64,000 nucleotides of DNA, taken from Betaproteobacteria bacterium. Lineage in GTDB: Bacteria; Pseudomonadota; Gammaproteobacteria; Burkholderiales; Casimicrobiaceae. A model generated the notes under the pieces. It was given only the letters and a program-made list of their open reading frames with translations. It searched no databases and was not told the DNA's origin. Positions within the stretch are counted from its first letter, which is position 1, and every line of letters starts with the position of its first letter. The translations under genes and the position numbers were made by a program. Of this stretch, positions 28,155 through 35,791 are shown piece by piece. The stretch lies in assembly GCA_013298765.1 (NCBI GenBank), contig JAAFJA010000006.1, forward strand, positions 163,782 through 227,781, written 5' to 3'.

Positions 28155-30053
28155 CTACTTCCAATCCCCGCGCATCGCCAACACCTTCTCCTCAAGCGAT
28201 TTCGCACTCACCGCCTCCGCTGGCACAAGCGCACCAACTTCCACTTCAACCTTGTTGAAGAAGCCGCGAAATTTGCGGAACGCTTTGCCGTCCTTCGCTC
28301 GACTGAAGAAGCTGCCCCAGAGTCCGCGTAGCGCAATCGGCACGACCGGCGCACCGGTTTCGTTCACGATGCGCTCGATGCCTGGGCGAAACGGGTTCAT
28401 CTCGCCCGAGGCCGTCAATTTGCCCTCGGGGAACACGGCGATCGCGTCGCCTTCTGCGAGCGCTTTGCGCATACGCGCGAACGCTTCTTCCATTTTCGCC
28501 GGGTCTTCTTTCACGCCTGCGATCGGGATCGCTTTCATTTGCCGAAATATCCAGCCAAGTCCGGGTGTTTTGAAGATGTTGTGATCCATCACGAATTGCA
28601 ACGGTCGGCGCACTTTCGCAGAGATCACGAGCGCGTCAACGTAGCTCACATGATTGGCGACAATGATGACGGGGCCTTTGTCGGGAATGTTTTCAAGCCC
28701 TTTTGCGCTCAATCGGTAAGACAGCGACATGATGATCCAGCACACAAATCGCAACAAAAATTCTGGCGTCAAAATGTAGATGTAGAGCGCAACAACCGCG
28801 TTCAGCACCGCAATCGTCAAGATCAGCTGCGGTACGCCGAAAGCGAAGAACTTGATCAGCGCCATCGCAAGCAATGCGGAGGCCACCATGAAAAGTGCGT
28901 TCACGATATTGTTCGCCGCGATGATGCGCGAGCGATGCGTCGCCTCAGAGCGCTCTTGAATGAGCGCGTAAAGCGGCACACTGAACAAGCCGCCCGAGAG
29001 GGAGAGCATGAAGAGATCGAATACAACGCGCCAGTGCGCTGTATTTGCGAAGAACTCGGACGCGCCGATTGCACTCGCCCCTGTCGCGAGTGGTGGCAAA
29101 CCTTTCAGTGCGAAATACAAATCAAGCGCAAACACGCTCATGCCGATGGAGCCAAGCGGTACGAGGCCAATTTCCACTTTGTGGCCCGACAAGCGCTCAC
29201 ACAGGAGCGAACCAATCGCTATGCCCACGGCGAACACGGCAAGCAACGCAGTGGCGACCGCTTCATTGCCGTTCAATACATCCTTGGCCATTGGCGCGAA
29301 TTGATTGAGCAACATCGCGCCGTAAAACCAGAGCCAGGAAATGCCGAGCATCGAGCGCCAGACCACGACATTCTGCGTGGCAAGTTTGATCGTACGGTAG
29401 GTTTCGGTGACCGGATTCCAATTGAGTTTAAGCGACGGATCGACTGCCTCGACGCGCGGAATCGCACGGCTTGCAGCGTAACCGGCGATGGCAAGCGCCA
29501 CGCACGCGACGGCGATCACTGTCGTGCCGCTCGGCTTGATCGCGATAAGAACGCCGCCTGCGATGGTGCCGATGAGAATCGCCACGAACGTGCCCGATTC
29601 AACGATTGCGTTACCGCCCACCAATTCCGAATCATCGAGCACCTGCGGCAAGATCGCATATTTCACCGGGCCGAACAAAGTCGACTGCAAGCCCATCAAG
29701 AAGAGCGCAGAAAACAAGATCACCACGTTGCCAAGGATGAATCCAATCGCCCCAAACACCATGATCGCAATTTCGAGCCACTTGGTCGCGCGAATCAACC
29801 CGGATTTCTCATATTTGTCGGCGAGCTGCCCAGCAAACGCGGAGAACAATACAAACGGCAGGATGAAAATTGCACCCGCAGCGTTCACGAGCAAATTGGA
29901 GCTCATGCCAGCAAGCGTTAGCCCGCCAAAGGCGATAAAGATCACCATCCCGTTTTTAAACACATTGTCGTTCATCGCGCCCAACAACTGTGTCCAGAAA
30001 AATGGTGCGAAGCGGCGCTGTTTCAATAAGCCGAACTGGCTATCGGATGACAT
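28155..30053 (-). CDS. MFS transporter fused to 1-acyl-glycerophosphate acyltransferase domain (LplT-Aas-like)
   Basis: A 632-residue inner-membrane protein. The N-terminal 415 residues are a twelve-helix major-facilitator domain like LplT, which flips lysophospholipids (opening FFWTQLLGAMNDNVFKNG; later LFGPVKYAILPQ). The C-terminal domain (about 435-632) is a PlsC-type acyltransferase: NHVSYVDA (the HX4D motif), FPEGKLT (motif III) and VPIALRG (motif IV). Together they should import lysophospholipid and re-acylate it. The E. coli counterpart is LplT plus a separate Aas, which also carries an acyl-ACP synthetase domain; that domain is missing here, so acyl donors must come from elsewhere. 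The gene is upstream of the toxin-antitoxin pair and aroC. Confidence 0.92.
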   Translation of the reverse strand: MSSDSQFGLLKQRRFAPFFWTQLLGAMNDNVFKNGMVIFIAFGGLTLAGMSSNLLVNAAGAIFILPFVLFSAFAGQLADKYEKSGLIRATKWLEIAIMVFGAIGFILGNVVILFSALFLMGLQSTLFGPVKYAILPQVLDDSELVGGNAIVESGTFVAILIGTIAGGVLIAIKPSGTTVIAVACVALAIAGYAASRAIPRVEAVDPSLKLNWNPVTETYRTIKLATQNVVVWRSMLGISWLWFYGAMLLNQFAPMAKDVLNGNEAVATALLAVFAVGIAIGSLLCERLSGHKVEIGLVPLGSIGMSVFALDLYFALKGLPPLATGASAIGASEFFANTAHWRVVFDLFMLSLSGGLFSVPLYALIQERSEATHRSRIIAANNIVNALFMVASALLAMALIKFFAFGVPQLILTIAVLNAVVALYIYILTPEFLLRFVCWIIMSLSYRLSAKGLENIPDKGPVIIVANHVSYVDALVISAKVRRPLQFVMDHNIFKTPGLGWIFRQMKAIPIAGVKEDPAKMEEAFARMRKALAEGDAIAVFPEGKLTASGEMNPFRPGIERIVNETGAPVVPIALRGLWGSFFSRAKDGKAFRKFRGFFNKVEVEVGALVPAEAVSAKSLEEKVLAMRGDWK

Positions 30054-30080
30054 GTAAATTCCCTACGTAGTATTGTTTTC

Positions 30081-30102
30081 ATAAATCGCAGTTGCGATTT
30101 AT
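30081..30102. terminator. Perfect hairpin overlapping the hydroxylase stop codon
   Basis: ATAAATCGCA-GT-TGCGATTTAT, a perfect 10-bp inverted repeat that spans the TAA stop (30099-30101) of the fatty-acid hydroxylase gene. No long U-tract follows. It may be a transcript-end or mRNA-stability hairpin between that gene and the MFS gene start at 30053. Confidence 0.45.
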
Positions 30103-30914
30103 GAGCGAGTATCTCCCCTCGCCCTCCGAGAGAGGGGTTGGGGGTGAGGGTCGAGGTTTCCTTGTGCATTTCGTTGGTCCGGAAAGCTCGATGTTTTGTG
30201 TACGTCTTTGAACGAAAGCATATCAACGATCCGCTGTTCGCGGTTGTGATCGAAGCCGCATTCAATTGCTACGGTGGCAGGATTGCGATAGGTGCCGAAC
30301 AGCATGTCCCAGAGCGGTAGGTCGGCATAGTTGTTTTTGTGAACACCGAATTCGTGATGAATCCGGTGCATTTCCGGGCGTTGGATGAAATAGCCAACCC
30401 AGCGCGGCGTTGCAACATTCATGTGCACGAAAAATTGTGAGCTCGCGATACACGCTGTGTGCGCGACGAACGCTTCGACGCTAACCCCCAACACGAGAAA
30501 GCTCAAAGCAAGATTGAGCAAGGTATCAAGCGCGACTTCGGTCGGATGCTTGTAGAACGCAGTGATCGTCTCGATCCGTGCGGGGCTGTGGTGGAACTGA
30601 TGAGTCGCCAACCACCAAAAGTTGCTTTCGTGACGCAGACGATGCCACCAGTAAAAGACAAATGTGCTGAGCGCGAAATTCAACACGACCTGAACGACGA
30701 GTGGTTCCGACGAAGCGTCAAACAAGGCGTTCACCGGCATCAGCAAGGTCGCAAACCAGGCAACAACGCAGGTCAACGCAACCGTTGCGATCTCGAGCAC
30801 AACAAAGAGCTTTGATCGCCACGTCCAGCCGCGCACCCGCGGGAGCGAAGTTGCAGGTTTGAAGCGCTCAATCAGTAGCGCACTTGCGCCAATCATCCAC
30901 GAAGTGAAGACCAT
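30099..30914 (-). CDS. Fatty-acid hydroxylase/sterol-desaturase family membrane protein
   Basis: A 271-residue di-iron membrane oxidase family protein with the three histidine clusters HRLRHES, HQFHHS and HRIHHE in order, and several membrane helices. Members hydroxylate or desaturate lipids; the substrate here is unknown. Start at ATG 30914, preceded by AGGGGAGCG, rather than an earlier in-frame codon that would overlap the upstream lipoprotein gene. The last 17 or so residues (DPHPQPLSRRARGDTRS) are encoded by a dispersed palindromic repeat (30112-30155), so the natural C-terminus has been replaced or extended by the element. Confidence 0.88.
   Translation of the reverse strand: MVFTSWMIGASALLIERFKPATSLPRVRGWTWRSKLFVVLEIATVALTCVVAWFATLLMPVNALFDASSEPLVVQVVLNFALSTFVFYWWHRLRHESNFWWLATHQFHHSPARIETITAFYKHPTEVALDTLLNLALSFLVLGVSVEAFVAHTACIASSQFFVHMNVATPRWVGYFIQRPEMHRIHHEFGVHKNNYADLPLWDMLFGTYRNPATVAIECGFDHNREQRIVDMLSFKDVHKTSSFPDQRNAQGNLDPHPQPLSRRARGDTRS
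30112..30155. repeat. Palindromic GC-rich element, half-unit, inside the 3' end of the hydroxylase gene
   Basis: The plus strand reads CTCCCCTCGCCCTCCGAGAGAGG followed closely by GGGTTGGGGGTGAGGGTC. The pattern (short palindrome of C and G tracts, then GGTTGGGG and GAGGGT) matches an arm of the element in thyA. It supplies the final coding residues of the hydroxylase gene. Confidence 0.7.
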
Positions 30915-30925
30915 TTTTCGCTCCC

Positions 30926-31357
30926 CTATCGAAATAAAAGAGCGCAATCACTGACGGAGAAATACTTGGCGCGTCCCCCTTCGTCCTTCTCCGTTTGCCC
31001 CTTCGCGGCGTCAACTGCGAAGAGTCGGTAGCGATCCCATCCTGGGGTGGCGCCGTCGAGTTTTTCGCTACCGAAATACGACCAATTTTCGCGGCGCGCG
31101 ATTGTGCAATTGCCTCGCACGCCGAACATGATCACCGGCACCGAAGGGCCCGAAACAATTTTGTACTCGGTGATCGAGTACCCGTTGTTCCGTTCAACTT
31201 CCCGGAAGTAAACCTCAATCGGTTTTGCTCGCGCACCAGGCGGTTCGATCAGGCTGTCTGAGAAGAGCTGGCAGCGAACACAGCCACTCAACAGCGCCGC
31301 GCCGATCACGGCGAAGATTGCGGTGGCGGATTGCAAAACGCGCAACTTTGATTTCAT
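30926..31357 (-). CDS. Hypothetical lipoprotein
   Basis: A 143-residue protein with a signal sequence and lipobox LLSGC (cysteine 26). The mature part contains four further cysteines and no motif that I recognise. It begins 'VRCQLFSDS' and ends SVSDCALLFR. The stop codon is 11 bases upstream of the hydroxylase start, so the two form an operon. Function unknown. Confidence 0.78.
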   Translation of the reverse strand: MKSKLRVLQSATAIFAVIGAALLSGCVRCQLFSDSLIEPPGARAKPIEVYFREVERNNGYSITEYKIVSGPSVPVIMFGVRGNCTIARRENWSYFGSEKLDGATPGWDRYRLFAVDAAKGQTEKDEGGRAKYFSVSDCALLFR

Positions 31358-31368
31358 GTGGCGACTCC

Positions 31369-31460
31369 TAGTACTTGAAAAGATGTCGCAACGTTAATCA
31401 AGCGATTCCAAGAGTGTTATTTTTCTGCGCGATGTACTATCCTTTAGCTACTTTAGTACT
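31369..31460. promoter_or_regulatory. AGTAC repeats in the divergent promoter region
   Basis: TAGTAC occurs at 31369-31374 and 31454-31459, and its inverse GTACTA at 31434-31439. The latter two form an inverted pair with 20-bp spacing, two helical turns, 15-40 bases before the start of the XRE regulator. This could be an autoregulatory operator; no data support it beyond the symmetry. Confidence 0.35.
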
Positions 31461-31473
31461 GCATTACGACACC

Positions 31474-32211
31474 ATGGCCACATCGTCCGACTTAATTGAT
31501 GCGTTAAAGCGCGAACTTAAGAGCGCGAACTTCACCTACGCCGAACTCGCGAAGAAGATCAAAATGAGCGAATCATCGGTGAAGCGAATGTTTTCGCAAC
31601 GCGAGATGACGCTTTCGCGAATCGATGAAATCTGTCGCGCGATCAAGATCGATTTCGCCGATTTGGCGCGCACGGTGGCCGATACGCAACTGCTGGTGCA
31701 AGAGCTTTCACACGATCAGGAGAAGGCGCTCGTCGACAGTAAACACACGCTGCTCGTCGGTATCTGCTGTTTGAGTCAATGGACGTTTGAGCAAATCGTT
31801 TCAACGTACAAGATCAGCGAACCCGAATGCATCAAAGCGCTCACCCAGCTTGATCGCTTGGGCATTCTCGAATTGAAGCCGCTTAATCGCTATCGAATGA
31901 AGCTCGCGAAGACCTTTCGCTGGCGCCCTGAGGGGCCGATCATGCAGTTTTTCCGCAAACATGTACTGCCCGATTATTACGCAGGCAGTTTCGCTGCGCA
32001 GGATGAAACGCTCATGCTGGTTCATGGCAGCATCGGTAAAGAAGCGGCTCTCAACATGCAAGAGAAGTTGCAACGCTTGGGGCATGAATTTGCCCAGCAG
32101 CATCTGGCCGATCAGCGGCTTCCTGTGTCACAGCGGGAGGGCTACACCTTGGTGCTAGCGATGCGCGAATGGGAGTTCGTCGCGTTCAAAGATTTGCGGC
32201 GTTCAAGGTAG
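31474..32211 (+). CDS. XRE-family transcriptional regulator with C-terminal winged-helix-like region
   Basis: A 245-residue DNA-binding protein. The N-terminal HTH (about residues 5-60) is of the Cro/CI type: LKSANFTYAELAKKIKMSES, then SVKRMFSQREMTLSRIDEIC. The C-terminal part has a segment GICCLSQWTFEQIVSTYKIS and ECIKALTQLDRLGILELK, like a second winged helix, and ends with an alpha-rich region. This architecture is common in uncharacterised XRE proteins of Burkholderiales. Start at ATG 31474; further upstream codons of the open frame lie in the divergent promoter region. The stop codon TAG (32209-32211) is formed by the first bases of an inverted-repeat element. Target genes unknown. Confidence 0.86.
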   Translation: MATSSDLIDALKRELKSANFTYAELAKKIKMSESSVKRMFSQREMTLSRIDEICRAIKIDFADLARTVADTQLLVQELSHDQEKALVDSKHTLLVGICCLSQWTFEQIVSTYKISEPECIKALTQLDRLGILELKPLNRYRMKLAKTFRWRPEGPIMQFFRKHVLPDYYAGSFAAQDETLMLVHGSIGKEAALNMQEKLQRLGHEFAQQHLADQRLPVSQREGYTLVLAMREWEFVAFKDLRRSR

Positions 32212-32312
32212 GATGGGTGGAGCAAAGCGATACCCATCAATCAATCAATCACGAAACACGGTCGCCAATTTGGTGCGCGCCGATGGGTATCGCTTCGCTC
32301 CGCCCATCCTAC
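32208..32312. repeat. Long inverted-repeat element (31-bp arms)
   Basis: Left arm 32208-32238 and right arm 32282-32312 match at 29 of 31 bases (GTAGGATGGG at both outer ends), around a 43-base loop. The outer sequence is a widespread proteobacterial repeat of this kind (GTAGGATGGGTGGAGCG). It spans the gap between the convergent XRE and tupA genes, likely ends both transcripts, and its second to fourth bases are the XRE stop codon. Confidence 0.85.
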
Positions 32313-32316
32313 TGCT

Positions 32317-33117
32317 TCACTTCGTCGCGTTCGGAAAGAACAACTGCTCGCCAGCAATCTTGTAGTGGGCAATCGCGGCCTGGCCTTCGGCACTCACCAG
32401 CCAATCGATGAATTTTTGACCGGCATCACGCTTGACGTGCGCATGTTTCGCTGGGTTAACGAGCATCACGCCGTACTGATTGAACAATTTGGTGTCGCCC
32501 TCAACGACGATCTTCAAGTTCTGACGGTTTTTGAACGAGAGCCAGGTGCCGCGGTCGGCCAGAATGTAGGCGTTCATTGCCGCTGCGGTGTTGAGCGCGG
32601 GCCCCATGCCAGAACCCGTTTCCCGATACCAAGATGCCTTTTCGGTGGCGGGGTCGAGCGCGGTCTGCTTCCAGTAGCGAAGTTCGGCCGCGTGTGTGCC
32701 GCTCTTGTCGCCGCGTGAGACGAATGCGCTCTTCGCGTTGTAAACCGCTTTGAAGCCTGCGACGATGTCTTTACCTGCGGATTTGGCGGGATCGTCGCCG
32801 GGGCCGATCAACACGAAATCGTTGTACATCACAGGAATTCGGCGCACACCGAAACCATCCGCCACAAACTTCTCCTCGGCAGCTTGATCGTGAACGAACA
32901 CGACATCGGCGTCACCTCTGCGTCCTACATCAAGCGCTTGCCCAGTGCCGAGCGCGACAATCTTCACATCGATGCCGCTTGCGCGTTTGAACAACGGAAG
33001 AATGTGTCTGAACAAGCCCGATTGCTCTGTCGAAGTGGTGGACGCCACGGTGATTGAAGCAGTTTGCGCGCGCGCCGTTCCCGACACTGCAAGCAGTAAG
33101 GTCACTGCCGCGAACAA
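32317..33117 (-). CDS. tupA: Tungstate ABC transporter substrate-binding protein
   Basis: Periplasmic oxyanion receptor. The mature protein opens SITVASTTSTEQSGL, the TTST signature of TupA, with LGTGQALDVGRRGDADVVFVHD and SRGDKSGTHAAE following; these residues hold the oxyanion. It ends with a normal family tail. The coordinates use the only standard start (TTG 33117), but that has no ribosome-binding site and gives a signal peptide with no basic residues. Upstream and in frame, GGAG-CGCGT-ATA (33138) would give MKLTKLFLFAAVTLLLAVSG, a textbook signal peptide, and the ATA overlaps the TAA stop codon of tupC. I consider ATA the more likely start. It is last in the tupB-tupC-tupA operon. Confidence 0.9.
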   Translation of the reverse strand: MFAAVTLLLAVSGTARAQTASITVASTTSTEQSGLFRHILPLFKRASGIDVKIVALGTGQALDVGRRGDADVVFVHDQAAEEKFVADGFGVRRIPVMYNDFVLIGPGDDPAKSAGKDIVAGFKAVYNAKSAFVSRGDKSGTHAAELRYWKQTALDPATEKASWYRETGSGMGPALNTAAAMNAYILADRGTWLSFKNRQNLKIVVEGDTKLFNQYGVMLVNPAKHAHVKRDAGQKFIDWLVSAEGQAAIAHYKIAGEQLFFPNATK

Positions 33118-33134
33118 GAAAAGTTTGGTGAGTT

Positions 33135-33851
33135 TTATACGCGCTCCACGTTGATGTAATCGATTGCCTCTTGCGAGACGGGACTGGCGAAAAAGTCTTC
33201 TGTAGCGCGGTCTTCAATCACGCGCCCCTCTGACATGAAAACAATACGAGTGGCCAAACGCTTTGCCTGGCCACGGTTATGCGTTGCGAAAATTAGCGTG
33301 CTGCCTTGTTCGCAGATTTCAAGGAGCAAGCGCTCAACTTCGTGCACAGCCGCTGGTGCGAGCGAGGCAGTCGCTTCATCTGCGAGTAGCAGCGTCGGCC
33401 GAGTCACCCAGGCCCGTGCGAGCGCGAGCTTTTGCTGCTCACCGCCAGAAAGGGCGCGTGCGTAGCGTTGCGAAAGCCCCGTGAGGCCACATCGATTGAG
33501 TGTTTGCAGTGAAACCTGCTCCGCCTCAATCGGGTTTATGCCTCGCCGCTTCAGTGCGAACGCGACGTTGTCGAGCACATTTCTGCGCAGGAGCGGCGGC
33601 TTTTGGAAAAGCATGGCTTGCTGAGTCACAGGAGGCGAAACAAGCGATCCCTCGCTTGATGAAATGAGTCCATTGATGAGTCGTAAAAGTGTCGTTTTGC
33701 CTGCGCCGTTCGCACCCAGAAGCGCCACGCGCTCTCCGGGATGTACTTGCAGACTGACGCCCCGCAAAATTTTTGCGTCTCGAACACGATAGCGAACGCC
33801 CACAAGTTCGACTAGGGCGCTCTTGTTCTCTACAAGAGCTGCGCTACGCAT
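33135..33851 (-). CDS. tupC: Tungstate ABC transporter ATP-binding protein
   Basis: A 238-residue ABC ATPase for tungstate import: Walker A GANGAGKTT, signature LSGGEQQKLALARAW, Walker B LLLADEATASL, H-loop FATHN. Start chosen at ATG 33851 (preceded by GGAGG), which overlaps the end of tupB by 8 bases; an in-frame codon further upstream is unlikely. The gene ends in GTATAA, where the following tupA appears to start within the stop codon. Walker B lacks the usual proline after DEA, within normal range. Confidence 0.92.
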   Translation of the reverse strand: MRSAALVENKSALVELVGVRYRVRDAKILRGVSLQVHPGERVALLGANGAGKTTLLRLINGLISSSEGSLVSPPVTQQAMLFQKPPLLRRNVLDNVAFALKRRGINPIEAEQVSLQTLNRCGLTGLSQRYARALSGGEQQKLALARAWVTRPTLLLADEATASLAPAAVHEVERLLLEICEQGSTLIFATHNRGQAKRLATRIVFMSEGRVIEDRATEDFFASPVSQEAIDYINVERV

Positions 33852-34542
33852 AGCGCCTCCGGAGCACTTGTCGCGCATAGTGCGCGGCGATGTTGATCAC
33901 AACCACGATGAAGACCAGGATCAAACCGAGCGCAAGTGCGAGCGCGAGTTCGCCTTTCGACGTTTCCAATGCAATTGCAGTCGTCATCACGCGTGTGTGA
34001 CCAGCGATGTTGCCCCCCACCATCATCACCGCGCCGACCTCTGCGATGGCGCGGCCAAACCCAGCGAGGAGAAGAACTAGAAGTGAAAAGCGCGTTTCGA
34101 AGAGCAACGTCTGCAACGACTGCCAGCGCGACAACGCGAGCGATGCGAATAAATCCTGATATTCCTGTTGCGCATCTTCAAGTACTTGCCGCGCGAGTGC
34201 GGCAATGATCGGCGTGACCAAAATCACTTGCGCGAAGATCATTCCGGCGGGCGTAAAGAGCCACCCGAGTGCGCCCATCGGTCCTGTGCGCGAGAGCAGT
34301 AAATACACCACCAAACCCACAATGACCGGCGGCAAACCAAGCGACGCGTTGAGCAATACGATCATCGGCTCCCGCAGCAGTGAACGCGTTTGCACGACCC
34401 ACGCCGCGAGCGGAAGCGCGATCAACGCGCCGATCAGCGCCGCCGCACCGCTTACTTTGAGTGATAACCACACGATGCTTATCACCGCCGGGTCAAACGA
34501 CGAAACGAGTGCGAGCGCTTGGAGAAATGCGTCAGCGATCAT
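33844..34542 (-). CDS. tupB: Tungstate ABC transporter permease
   Basis: A 232-residue inner-membrane permease with six hydrophobic helices and the TupB/ModB-like features: LPPVIVGLVVYLLLSRTGP, and the coupling loop ALSRWQSLQTLLFETRFS preceding GFGRAIAEVGAVMMVGGN. It starts MIADAFLQALALVSSFDP, as other TupB proteins do. It is the first gene of the operon. The usual tup order is A-B-C; here it is B-C-A. Confidence 0.93.
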   Translation of the reverse strand: MIADAFLQALALVSSFDPAVISIVWLSLKVSGAAALIGALIALPLAAWVVQTRSLLREPMIVLLNASLGLPPVIVGLVVYLLLSRTGPMGALGWLFTPAGMIFAQVILVTPIIAALARQVLEDAQQEYQDLFASLALSRWQSLQTLLFETRFSLLVLLLAGFGRAIAEVGAVMMVGGNIAGHTRVMTTAIALETSKGELALALALGLILVFIVVVINIAAHYARQVLRRRYA

Positions 34543-34856
34543 GGACTTGGCTTCAGAGATTCAAGCCTCAATCGACCCACCATGCCGCACGCGCAGCCAC
34601 TGAGCACCAAGAGAAACACCGCTCTTGACCAAGCGATTTGCAGAAAAAACATGCGGGTGAATGTCGCCTTATCATTCTTCGCATGATTTTGCAGCAATTC
34701 TCAACCTAATGTATGAGCGGATTTCGGAAAGCGCAGGAATTAATGACTTATTCGTCCTGAGGCCGGTTCAATTAGGGCGAGATTCGCATTTATGCGAAAT
34801 CGAAACGATGCAAATCCTTCGCTAGCCCTGAGCCATAGGGACGGAAGACAGTTTCC
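34543..34856. other. Intergenic region upstream of tupBCA
   Basis: These 314 bases contain no gene. On the minus strand there is a copy of the recurrent motif (TCGCCCTAATTGAACC, 34765-34780), an imperfect hairpin close to the regulator's stop codon (ATAGGGA...TCCCTAT near 34830-34860), and A+T-rich sequence at 34670-34760 likely to hold the tup promoter and the regulator's binding site. I cannot define an operator. Confidence 0.5.
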
Positions 34857-35783
34857 CTATTCGTTCAACATCACCGCTCCGTGCCCTGATAAGTCATAGC
34901 CACGCATGGCTTCAGCGCGCTTAGCGAACGCTGCAGTGCGAGCAAACGTAAAGAGCGCTTGCAGCGGCGGCTCAAAATAGTCCCGCCGACGGAGCACCAG
35001 ATCGAAGCGCTCTTCGATAAGCGGCACAAACGCAAGACCGGCAGCGTGTGCCGCGCTTTCGCATGCAAGGCCCACGTCGCCCTCGCCATCGCGAATCTTT
35101 TGTGCGAGATCGCCATCGGTGAGCGCTGGCGTGTCGATCGTGATGAGCTGCGATACGTCAATTCTCTCGCCCTCAAGCAAATGATTGAGCAGATGAAAAC
35201 CGCCAGCCTCGGGCTGTCGTAGAACCACGCGAAGCTTCGACGTTTTGAGTTTCGCCACGCTCGCAACACGCGCCACATCAGGCGGGCGAACGATGAGCCC
35301 CTGGCGGCGCTTTGCCCAGTGAATCACCACCAAGTGTGATCGCGCATAGTGGGCGCGCAGATACGGCACATTAAATTCGCCCGTCGACGAATCGATGAGA
35401 TGCGTGCCTGCCGCGACGACGTCACCATCGGCGACGCGACGGATGCCATCCAAACTACCAGCCGTCATCATCGCCAAGCCGCAATGCGATTCGCGTAGCG
35501 CCCATTCGAGCAACGGGTCGTGACTGCCGGCCACAATCGGCGCTGCATCGCGCGTTTTGGCAGGCGTGTATTCAGTGTTTTGCGCAACCCATCGGTCAAT
35601 GAGCTTTTTCGGGAAGAGCCACTTGCCGGTGACTCGACTGGATGGGATTTTCTTTTCTTTAAGCAAGTCGTAAATCGTGCGCTCGCTCACCCGAAGATAG
35701 TCCGCCACCTCGGTGGTGCTCATCATGTCGGGCGCAATCAGGGGGACGTGTACCGCCACTGCTTCGTCGGATCGTTTAACCAT
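34857..35783 (-). CDS. Excisionase-type HTH regulator with periplasmic-binding-like domain
   Basis: A 308-residue regulator. The N-terminal region (about residues 18-70) is a MerR/excisionase-type HTH (MSTTEVADYLRVSERTIYDL, KIPSSRVTGKWLFPKKLIDR). The remainder (about 85-300) is a PBP-like domain related to molybdate/tungstate-binding modules (HDPLLEWALRES, TAGSLDGIRRVADGDVVAAG, RQPEAGGFHLLNHLL, ALTDGDLAQKIRDGEGDVGLA). Such proteins usually sit beside oxyanion transporters and are thought to regulate them in response to the anion. It lies 314 bases upstream of tupB on the same strand, consistent with control of tupBCA. This function is inferred from domains and context. Confidence 0.88.
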   Translation of the reverse strand: MVKRSDEAVAVHVPLIAPDMMSTTEVADYLRVSERTIYDLLKEKKIPSSRVTGKWLFPKKLIDRWVAQNTEYTPAKTRDAAPIVAGSHDPLLEWALRESHCGLAMMTAGSLDGIRRVADGDVVAAGTHLIDSSTGEFNVPYLRAHYARSHLVVIHWAKRRQGLIVRPPDVARVASVAKLKTSKLRVVLRQPEAGGFHLLNHLLEGERIDVSQLITIDTPALTDGDLAQKIRDGEGDVGLACESAAHAAGLAFVPLIEERFDLVLRRRDYFEPPLQALFTFARTAAFAKRAEAMRGYDLSGHGAVMLNE

Positions 35784-35791
35784 GACGCGGA

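Noticed and set aside
28539-29921. Long open frame (460 codons) on the plus strand, antisense to the MFS-acyltransferase gene
   Set aside because: It has no recognisable motif and unlikely composition (many His, Arg, Asp), and lies wholly opposite a gene with clear family motifs. It is a codon-bias shadow.
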